DNA of 64,000 nt from Pseudomonadota bacterium (lineage in GTDB: Bacteria > Pseudomonadota > Gammaproteobacteria > Steroidobacterales > Steroidobacteraceae). The stretch covers positions 1 to 64,000 of the forward strand of contig JAEWBG010000065.1 of assembly GCA_023391335.1 (NCBI GenBank), read 5' to 3'. This document shows, piece by piece, positions 57,723 to 64,000 of this stretch. The notes under the pieces are model-generated. The model was not told where the DNA came from. It saw only the letters and a program-made list of their open reading frames with translations, and ran no database searches. Every line of letters begins with the position of its first letter. Position 1 is the stretch's first letter. The position numbers and the translations under genes are program-made.

Positions 57723-59954
57723 TCACGTCGCCGTACTCATCGCCTTTCCAAACGGCATCGACCGAATCCGCTTCCCGGTCGCCGCGAAAATTGCGTTGGC
57801 AATCGCGGGGCCGATGATGCCGACGCCGACCTCGCCGACGCCGCTGTATCGCGAATGGCCGCTTAGCGCGCCGGTGTGAATGCGAATCGAGCGAGGTGCG
57901 TCGGCCATGCGAAGCATGCGGTACTGATCGAAATTGCCTTCAACGATGCGGCCGTCTTTGACATTGAGTTCTTCATTCAAACACATGTTCAGACCAAAGA
58001 GGGCGGCGCCTTCGAGCTGCGCGCGAACGTAGTCTTCGTGGACCATCTGCCCGCAGTCGAATGCAATATCGATCGCGTGAACGTTGAACGTGCCTGAGTC
58101 CTGCACTTCGACCGTCGCGACCGCCGCGACCGTTGTGCCTTCGCGAGGCTTGCCCTGCATGCCCCAATTTGCGACGGCGATCCCTTGGCCATGTCCTGCT
58201 GGGAGTTTGCGGCCCCATTCGGCGCGCGCTGCAACTTCCTTCAAACAGTTGCTCCAACCCGGATCCGGCCACTTCGCCGCAAGGCGTAGTCGATATTCCA
58301 GCGGATCGATACCTGCTTGCGCTGCACACTCATCGATGAACGATTCGAGGAAGAAACAATGAGTGTTGTATCCGGGACCTCGGTACTGACCGGTGAGGAT
58401 GTGAAGCGGCACAGTCGACTTCTCGATGCGCACGTTCGGGATGCAACCGTTCGTATAGGCGGTGTTTTCCAATCCGAGTAGCAGAGGCACGTGGCCCGCT
58501 ACGTGTACATGCAATAGATCCGGCAACCCGTTGGAGTCGAGGCGTGCACGAAAGCGTGCGGCTTGGAGGTCTCGGTATTTTCCTTGGCGAAAGGTTTCTT
58601 CGCGTGACCAAATGACGTGAATCGGTGTACCCGGAAACCGCTTTGCAACCGCAAGCACCATGCGCAGGTCGTCGCATCCCACCCGGCGCCCAAAGCTGCC
58701 GCCGACAAGTGGCATGTGGACATGGATATTTTCCGGTCCGACCCCGGTTTCCTCTGTCGTGATCGCCAGTGCTTGTAAGACCATCGCAAATGGATGCCAC
58801 AGCTCGACGCGATCCTTCGTTACGAGTGCCGTTCCGTTCAGCGGCTCCATCGTGGCGTGCTCAGAAAACGGCGCGAAGTAGGTCGCTTCGAGGATCCTTT
58901 CGGATTCCCCTGGCGCGACGATGTCGCCAGATTCTTTCACGCGCTCTTCCGCGGGTTCATCGAGTCGCTTGAGTGCCGCGTCATATATCTGCTGCGTGCT
59001 TTTCCACTGTAAGCCCGGTCCGAAGTCCCATTCGATTGGCAGGGCTTCTAAAGCCTTGCGCGCTTGCCAATAGTGCTCGGCGACAATGGCGATGGCGCTC
59101 GTTGGATCAGTCTTGGCCCAATATGCGGGTCGCTCAACTGGGTTGCGGGGCTCGGCGGGATCGACGACGGCATAGCCGCGAACACCGGGCATGTGACGAA
59201 CTGCTTCGAAGTCGAAGCTCTTGAGCTTGCCTCCGTGTACCGGACACTGCAGTAGCGCGGCGTAGAGCATGCCCGGAAGTCGAATGTCGATTCCGTAAAC
59301 GGAACTGCCGTCGACAACTGAACGAAGATGCAATCGCGGCGGATTCTGCTTGGTCAGCACTGTCCATTTTTCGCGAGGCTTGAGCGTTGGCTCGTGCGAC
59401 AACTCGATCGTCGCTGCCGCGGGCGCAAGCTCTCCGAAAGTGGCTTGGCGATGCGTGGGGTCGTGTACCAGTAGTCCATCGCGGGCCACGACTTCGGACA
59501 CAGGTACATTCCATTGCGACGCTGCGGCCAATCGCAGGCGTTCGCGTGCGCTCGCGCCGGCCTGCAGCATCGTCTGCATGACCTCTGGCTGGGTGCCGCC
59601 GCCAGCAAAGGTGGACCAAATGCCAGATGACTTGGTGTAAACGTGGTTTTCACGCGCGTCGCGAATGAACGAGAGCGGCTCGATTCGAATCTTCTGCCAA
59701 TCGCACTGCAACTCTTCAGCGACATACATGGCTGCTTGCGTTGTATTGCCGGTGCCGGCCTCAGGCGCAGTCATTCGAATTGTCACGGTCCCATCCGAGC
59801 CGATGACGATCCACGGATTCATCTCGAGCGTGTGTTCTAGGGAAGTGGCCGCGGCACTTGAACGCGGCAATACGCTCAGAGCAAAGCCTCCCGCGATGGA
59901 GGCCGTTGCGACGATGAATTCGCGACGGGACAGACGTGCAGAAGGAAGCGTCAT
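57723..59954 (-). CDS. iorB: Molybdopterin-binding subunit of an isoquinoline-1-oxidoreductase-like enzyme
   Basis: The protein has 743 residues with a Tat signal (SRREFIVATASIAGGFAL), so it is exported folded with its cofactor. It belongs to the xanthine-oxidase family single-chain large subunits (IorB/aldehyde dehydrogenase type): MNPWIVIGSDGTVTIRM, APEAGTGNTTQAAMYVAEEL, GGSFGRRVGCDD and the final FDCGQMVHEDYV plus GVGEVGVGIIGPAIANAI motifs. It oxidises an N-heterocycle or aldehyde by hydroxylation with water. It overlaps the iron-sulfur subunit gene by four bases (ATGA) and is encoded after it. The substrate is not predictable. Confidence 0.88.
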   Translation of the reverse strand: MTLPSARLSRREFIVATASIAGGFALSVLPRSSAAATSLEHTLEMNPWIVIGSDGTVTIRMTAPEAGTGNTTQAAMYVAEELQCDWQKIRIEPLSFIRDARENHVYTKSSGIWSTFAGGGTQPEVMQTMLQAGASARERLRLAAASQWNVPVSEVVARDGLLVHDPTHRQATFGELAPAAATIELSHEPTLKPREKWTVLTKQNPPRLHLRSVVDGSSVYGIDIRLPGMLYAALLQCPVHGGKLKSFDFEAVRHMPGVRGYAVVDPAEPRNPVERPAYWAKTDPTSAIAIVAEHYWQARKALEALPIEWDFGPGLQWKSTQQIYDAALKRLDEPAEERVKESGDIVAPGESERILEATYFAPFSEHATMEPLNGTALVTKDRVELWHPFAMVLQALAITTEETGVGPENIHVHMPLVGGSFGRRVGCDDLRMVLAVAKRFPGTPIHVIWSREETFRQGKYRDLQAARFRARLDSNGLPDLLHVHVAGHVPLLLGLENTAYTNGCIPNVRIEKSTVPLHILTGQYRGPGYNTHCFFLESFIDECAAQAGIDPLEYRLRLAAKWPDPGWSNCLKEVAARAEWGRKLPAGHGQGIAVANWGMQGKPREGTTVAAVATVEVQDSGTFNVHAIDIAFDCGQMVHEDYVRAQLEGAALFGLNMCLNEELNVKDGRIVEGNFDQYRMLRMADAPRSIRIHTGALSGHSRYSGVGEVGVGIIGPAIANAIFAATGKRIRSMPFGKAMSTAT

Positions 59955-60424
59955 TTTTCTGCACCTGCATTACGCAGTTGGGCGGCAGCCTTGTGAATCG
60001 CGGCGCGGATTCTCGGGTATGTGCCGCATCGACAGATATTGGTGATCGCGGCGTCGATTTCTTCGTCGGTGGGATTCGAGTTGGCTTTGAGAAGTGCCGA
60101 AGCCCCCATGAGCATGCCTGCTTGGCAGTAACCGCATTGCGGGACGTTGTCCTTCACCCAAACCTTCTGAAGTGGATGACTCGCGTTGTCCGAGAGTCCT
60201 TCGATGGTGGTGATCTGTGCATTGACAGCGGCAGCTAACGGCAACAGACATGAACGCGTCGCGATGCCGTTGAAATGAATCGTACAGGCGCCGCACTGTC
60301 CGATGCCGCAGCCAAATTTCGTTCCGGTCATTCCGAGGTGATCGCGCAGCACCCAAAGCAGTGGCGTCTGCGGATCTGCATCAACGTCCCGTAACTGGCC
60401 ATTGATGTGCAGGGCAGCTCTCAT
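59951..60424 (-). CDS. iorA: [2Fe-2S] subunit of the molybdenum hydroxylase
   Basis: This 157-residue protein carries eight cysteines in the family pattern: plant-ferredoxin-type cluster C39, C44, C47, C59 (KFGCGIGQCGACTIHFNG) and the helical cluster C97, C100, C131, C133 (QCGYCQAGMLMG and ICRCGTYPRI). It passes electrons from the molybdenum centre of the partner subunit. No signal peptide, so it is probably exported in complex with the Tat-bearing partner. First gene of the operon; ATGA overlap with iorB. Confidence 0.9.
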   Translation of the reverse strand: MRAALHINGQLRDVDADPQTPLLWVLRDHLGMTGTKFGCGIGQCGACTIHFNGIATRSCLLPLAAAVNAQITTIEGLSDNASHPLQKVWVKDNVPQCGYCQAGMLMGASALLKANSNPTDEEIDAAITNICRCGTYPRIRAAIHKAAAQLRNAGAEK

Positions 60425-60538
60425 AAGCTAGATTTGTCCGTATGAGCGGAAGGCCGAAGTATCGAATGGGGTCTCTACTGCGTCTTGGAAAAAACCGACA
60501 CGCGTGGCGCACACGCACCTAGGAATGCCAATCACGAG

Positions 60539-61429
60539 ATGACCATGCAGCCGACGATGGCCCGAGACGGGATGCGATATTGGTGTATGCGCCCACATGC
60601 GCAGTTGCAGCCGTGGATTGTTTGTTATTACTACGTAGAGCCTGATCCCGCAGTATCGCGAGCCGACGTTGCTCCGATGGACGAGCAGCAGCTGATTTTG
60701 CCGGACGGTCACTCGGAGATCGTGATCGCACTCGACGGCGCCTTTGAACGCTGGCGGATCGATGGGACGAAGTCGCCTGCCACCATGCGTGCCAGTTACG
60801 TCATCGGTGGCCGTTCGCATTCGGTGAACACGCAGTCCCTTGGTTCACTCAAGCTCGCAGGCATCAAGCTCCATCCGGATGCACTGTCGCACGTGACGGG
60901 AACACCACTGGGCGCATTCCGCGATGCGACACTCGCGTTGACAGATCTCAACTACAGGCCGCTGTGTCGTCTTGAACACATGGTTGCAGACGCGCGATCG
61001 GCAGTTCAGGTCCGCAGCGCCTTCGATGAGTTTCTGCTACAGCAATTGCGCGGCTCGATCGCTCAAGATCCGCTGGTCCACTCATTGAAGTTAGATGTAC
61101 AGCGATCACGCGGCTCACTGTCGATATCGAGTTGGCTGCAGCATCACCAGACGAGCGAACGCACGTTGGAACGACGATTTCTCGCGAGGATGGGTATTAC
61201 CCCAAAGCAATATGCGCGCGTCGTGCGATTCAAGAACAGCTACTTGCAGTTCATGGGCGAGATGCCACAGGGTCGCAGCAAGCGACACCTCGAGAGCTAC
61301 TACGATCAGTCACATTTCGATCGCGAGTTCGCTACATTTTTAGGCATGACTCCGGCTGCAATGCTGTCTCGATCGGCGATGTATCGCACCACGATCTCGG
61401 ATCATCTGCTGCGCTCGGAAGCTCCCTGA
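60539..61429 (+). CDS. AraC-family regulator divergent from iorAB
   Basis: The protein has about 296 residues starting at ATG 60539 (or ATG 60545). The N-terminal half has the DUF6597-type sensor pattern (RPHAQLQPWIVCYYYVEPDP, LILPDGHSEIVIAL, FERWRIDG), and the C-terminal half is a single AraC DNA-binding domain (ISSWLQHHQTSERTLERRFL, GITPKQYARVVRFKNSYLQF, YYDQSHFDREFATFLGMTPA). The 114-bp divergent interval with iorA suggests that it controls the oxidoreductase in response to its substrate. Confidence 0.9.
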   Translation: MTMQPTMARDGMRYWCMRPHAQLQPWIVCYYYVEPDPAVSRADVAPMDEQQLILPDGHSEIVIALDGAFERWRIDGTKSPATMRASYVIGGRSHSVNTQSLGSLKLAGIKLHPDALSHVTGTPLGAFRDATLALTDLNYRPLCRLEHMVADARSAVQVRSAFDEFLLQQLRGSIAQDPLVHSLKLDVQRSRGSLSISSWLQHHQTSERTLERRFLARMGITPKQYARVVRFKNSYLQFMGEMPQGRSKRHLESYYDQSHFDREFATFLGMTPAAMLSRSAMYRTTISDHLLRSEAP

Positions 61430-61518
61430 GGCCGCCACGTTTGCACCTGAGATCGCAGTGAGCCGTTTTCCCGGCCCTTTACGCGTTAGCTAATAAGTAA
61501 TCACGTGGAGGATTGGAA

Positions 61519-62250
61519 ATGAAAATCCGGGCTCTTCTGGGTCTTTTGGTTGTTGGACTGGTGAGTTTTGGTACCGCCTGTGCCGATCCAAATGCCGACC
61601 TGGTCACTGCAATCGTTTCAAATAAGCCTGCTGCCGCGGAGGCGGCCCTCGCTGCTGGGGCTGACGTCAACGCGGATGCAGGGGAGGGGCGCACAATGCT
61701 CATCAGTGCGGTGATGTTTTCGCGCCCGCAGATTGTCAAATTGCTAGTCGAGCGAGGGGCGGATCCGAATCGCCGTGCGCAGGATTCGACGATCGGTAAT
61801 GCCGTGAGCGCCGCATTCGTCGCCATGAATGGTGCACGACTTGTCGGAATGGGAGAGAGGGATGCGCAAAGCTATTCCAACGCACTAGAGACGCTTAAAG
61901 CGGTGGTCACTGCAAAGGGCGCAGATTTGAATGTACTGATCCGTCGAGTTACGACGCAGATGACGCCCTTAATGATCGCCGCCAACGCCGGTGCTACTGA
62001 TGCAGTTCAAGTACTGCTCGATGCGGGCGCGGACGTGAACGCTATGAATGGCGGCAAGTACACCGCGCTCGACTACGCGGTCGATCGCGCTCCAGGCTGG
62101 TCCGAGAATCCCGCCTCGACTCGTCCGGTGATTGTTCGCGCCCTGTTGGCGAAAGGCGCGCGCAAGGATCGCAAACCGGCGGACGGCCTCACGCCGTTGG
62201 AGCGTGCGAAGCGGGCCGGCAACTCGGAGATCGTGGCGCTGTTGAATTGA
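61519..62250 (+). CDS. Secreted ankyrin-repeat protein
   Basis: The protein has 243 residues starting MKIRALLGLLVVGLVSFGTA, a signal peptide ending near CADPN. At least four ankyrin repeats are visible (AALAAGADVNADAGEGRTML, LLVERGADPNRRA, TPLMIAANAGATDAVQVLLD, AGADVNAMNGGKYTALDYAV, DGLTPLERAKRAGNSEIVAL). Ankyrin repeats mediate protein binding; a periplasmic partner is unknown. GGAGG precedes the start. The next gene on the same strand is about 100 bp downstream. Confidence 0.88.
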   Translation: MKIRALLGLLVVGLVSFGTACADPNADLVTAIVSNKPAAAEAALAAGADVNADAGEGRTMLISAVMFSRPQIVKLLVERGADPNRRAQDSTIGNAVSAAFVAMNGARLVGMGERDAQSYSNALETLKAVVTAKGADLNVLIRRVTTQMTPLMIAANAGATDAVQVLLDAGADVNAMNGGKYTALDYAVDRAPGWSENPASTRPVIVRALLAKGARKDRKPADGLTPLERAKRAGNSEIVALLN

Positions 62251-62351
62251 TGCCGAACCAAAGCCCGCTTCCGTTTTGTCTGAGTTTTGCGCGATACTCG
62301 GCGCCGGGGAATTTCGCCGTCGACAAACTCAACTCGCACAGCGGAGGTCAC

Positions 62352-62729
62352 ATGAAAATTCGGTTCTTTGGCTTGCTTGCATTGCTTGTCGCGACAGCGC
62401 TTCCGGCTGCGACAGCCGATCTCCTGGGTCGTTGGACCGCAGAATTCGATTCGCCGATCGGCGTGCAGAAGTACGTCTATGAATTCAAGAATGCAGGCGA
62501 TGCACTGACGGGCGAAGCAACGTTCGATCATTCGATGGGCAAGGGAACGGTGCCGCTGAAGAACCTGAAAGTCGATGGCGACAAAGTGACCTTCGATGAG
62601 CCGCTCTCGATCAACGGCGATGAAATCACCATCAACTACAGCGGCACACTTGCGGGTGATGAGCTCAAACTCACGCGCGTCGTGGGACAGTTCGGAACCG
62701 AACAGTTGATAGCGAAGAGGGCGAAATAA
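62352..62729 (+). CDS. Small secreted beta-rich protein
   Basis: The protein has 125 residues starting MKIRFFGLLALLVATALPAA, a signal peptide cleaved before TADLLG. The mature part is a compact beta-sheet protein (LGRWTAEFDSPIGVQKYVYE, ALTGEATFDHSMGKGTVPL, ITINYSGTLAGDELKLTRV), of a type found as small periplasmic proteins of unknown function. A strong ribosome site (GGAGG) and the signal support ATG 62352 over the upstream frame. A short hairpin-array fragment (62733-62818) follows. Confidence 0.85.
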   Translation: MKIRFFGLLALLVATALPAATADLLGRWTAEFDSPIGVQKYVYEFKNAGDALTGEATFDHSMGKGTVPLKNLKVDGDKVTFDEPLSINGDEITINYSGTLAGDELKLTRVVGQFGTEQLIAKRAK

Positions 62730-62732
62730 GCA

Positions 62733-62818
62733 CTTAAGAGGAAGCCCGGCGGGCAGGGAAGCCTTCGGCAAGCGAGCCCTGCGGGCAGGCAAGCCTAATG
62801 GCAAGCCAGAGCGCCTTC
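62733..62818 (+). repeat. Short hairpin-array fragment
   Basis: Modules GCCCGGCGGGC, GCCTTCGGC, GCCCTGCGGGC and GCCTAATGGC lie between convergent genes and end at the stop codon of the transglycosylase gene. Confidence 0.75.
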
Positions 62819-62820
62819 GT

Positions 62821-63999
62821 TCACTCAAACAAACTCACGATGCTTTGATACTTCTCGATATACCAGCGGTTCTCGTTGTTGTATTTCGGGATCGAGACGG
62901 GACGGACATCGGTGCCGTCCGCTTTCCATACGCACGGGCACGTCACTGAATTGTCTGCGAGTTGCGCGGCCGGACGACGCAATTCGTCCAGATCAACCTT
63001 CATACGCGTGAGGACACGATAGAGCTTCGTGACGTTGCGCGGTCCGCCGTTGTACGCGGCGACGGGAAAGATCCCCAAGACTTCGGGATTGGCGCGATAC
63101 GCCTCGCGAATGTCCGATCGCATCGCCGCCAGTTCGAGATCCAACAGGCAAACCGCCGCTTTCATTGCGTTCTGTAGGTTGGTCGCACCGCGTTCGAAGT
63201 TCGGATCAAGGTGCGCGCCCGGGCAGCGCCTCACCACAAGCGAATACGTTCCGTTGCCTCTGCGATTCGTGAACTGCATCGGCCCCAACGCATTCGCACT
63301 CGAAACGCTGTATCGATAGGCCTCTTCCTGCTTCAGTCCGTATTGATTCAATACTTCGTCGAAGGCGAGCGATTGTTTATCCACGTAGTCGGCATCATCG
63401 GTCTGCTCGATCACCGCCAGCGTGGTGATGACTTGGGCCGGAATGACGTCCGCGAGTAATTCGCCACGAAAGGCTGCGCTGGGGACTTTGGCTTCACGCA
63501 ACTCTTCGATAGCTTTGCGCGCGGTGGTCAACAGATAGTTCTTTCCGCTTTTGACGAAAGCTGGATCGAACGTGTCCTCCGTAAAGGGCAAATACACGAT
63601 CGGCTTGGCGCTCTGGACGAGGGCGCGCCACTGTTTCCGCTTTAGAAGGCTGTTGTCGAATACCGGAAACTTGCGCCCGTACACCTTCAACGGCTCGCCA
63701 TCTTGGGAGAACGAGAACATCAGCCGTTCAGCACCGGTGCCCTTCACGTGCGTGGCTTGGATACCGGGTGTGAGCGAGCGAAAAGGTAAGGGCTTGCGAC
63801 CGGGGCGCCATTTGACCGGAGGCCGCGGTAGTTCGATTTGCGCGACAGACCAATCGCGCTTCGTCTCGTTCCACAAAGCGAATGCAACCGGACGACCGCG
63901 GAGAACCTGGCGCTTTCCCTTCCCTGTAAAGACGTATTTCAGTTCGACATCGTGCAGAAGCGTTTGCGCTTCAGCAACGAGATCGCGGATCGCCTGATA
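62821..63999 (-). CDS. Lytic transglycosylase-like protein (5' end outside the window)
   Basis: About 393 codons are visible; the frame stays open to the right edge (QAIRDLVAEAQTLLHDVELK near the edge), so the start is missing. The C-terminal half has SLT-type features: the probable catalytic Glu in TTLAVIEQTDDAD, then SSANALGPMQFTNRRGNG (equivalent of GAMGLMQ) and FPVAAYNGGPRNVTKLYRVL (AYNAG-type helix). It should cleave peptidoglycan glycan strands. Two cysteines near the C-terminus (TCPCVWKADG) and one in RRCPGAH are unusual for the family. The N-terminal 150 residues match nothing recognised. Confidence 0.75.
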   Translation of the reverse strand, partial: YQAIRDLVAEAQTLLHDVELKYVFTGKGKRQVLRGRPVAFALWNETKRDWSVAQIELPRPPVKWRPGRKPLPFRSLTPGIQATHVKGTGAERLMFSFSQDGEPLKVYGRKFPVFDNSLLKRKQWRALVQSAKPIVYLPFTEDTFDPAFVKSGKNYLLTTARKAIEELREAKVPSAAFRGELLADVIPAQVITTLAVIEQTDDADYVDKQSLAFDEVLNQYGLKQEEAYRYSVSSANALGPMQFTNRRGNGTYSLVVRRCPGAHLDPNFERGATNLQNAMKAAVCLLDLELAAMRSDIREAYRANPEVLGIFPVAAYNGGPRNVTKLYRVLTRMKVDLDELRRPAAQLADNSVTCPCVWKADGTDVRPVSIPKYNNENRWYIEKYQSIVSLFE

Positions 64000-64000
64000 G

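Overview
The window is about 64 kb of a fairly G+C-rich bacterial chromosome. The likely source is a free-living gammaproteobacterium of the Nevskiales/Xanthomonadales/Steroidobacter type. This is inferred from gene content (TAT-exported isoquinoline-oxidoreductase-like pair, CE15 and GH27 plant-polymer enzymes, DUF481 outer-membrane protein, HxlR and AraC regulators, diguanylate cyclase) and was not checked against a database. No rRNA, tRNA, CRISPR array or phage integrase was seen.

Layout. 0.5-2.9 kb: a membrane hybrid histidine kinase. 3.9-10.6 kb: a toxin-antitoxin (TA) and Fic zone in which intact modules (RelE/HigA-like, Fic, VapBC, DUF1778 antitoxin) alternate with fossils (VapC tail, CcdA without CcdB, zeta-toxin tail, TacT pseudogene, second fic 5' end). 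10.9-13.9 kb: a frameshifted DUF4124-like protein, an HNH nuclease overlapping a secreted thermonuclease, and a membrane protein. 14.2-26.2 kb: a defence island with a MazG-like pyrophosphohydrolase plus DUF2075 ATPase, then one tight operon of type III-like Res, Mod, DUF262, DUF3696 ATPase and an unrecognised protein. The island ends in a decapitated helicase gene, a REP-associated transposase and a 5'-truncated Rhs gene with a small membrane partner. 29.6-49.7 kb: metabolic and regulatory genes (flavin monooxygenase, diguanylate cyclase, another TA pair, GyrI-like protein, hydroxypyruvate-isomerase-like protein, acyltransferase, HxlR/SnoaL, a split lipoprotein, AraC/methyltransferase, EF-hand miniprotein, DUF481 porin-like protein). 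49.8-55.3 kb: a CE15 esterase/GH27 galactosidase operon and a MetX-like hydrolase. 56.0-57.6 kb: a fusion of Clp-N-like, ClpS and membrane ClpP-like protease domains, the most unusual protein here. 57.7-61.4 kb: the molybdenum hydroxylase IorAB pair with a divergent AraC regulator. 61.5-64.0 kb: an ankyrin protein, a small secreted protein and a lytic transglycosylase running off the right edge.

Between many of these genes lie interspersed repeat arrays built from very short hairpins (for example GCCCTTCGGGC, GCCGTTGGC, GCCTAACGGC, CTGACACTGTCAG) joined by short linkers. The stems differ from module to module but stay self-complementary. A second repeat is a long inverted repeat (TGTTAATCCTGTCCAA with its complement), and a third array type near 10.7 and 13.9 kb uses other stems with the same syntax. 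The arrays flank TA modules, supply stop codons to some genes and sit at junctions of rearranged fragments, so they look like the main agents of shuffling here.

Functionally, the left half is dominated by conflict systems (TA, Fic, restriction, ATPase-nuclease systems, Rhs). The right half is cell-envelope, polymer-degradation and oxidative metabolism with local regulators. Family calls come from motifs and remembered family consensus; no searches were run.
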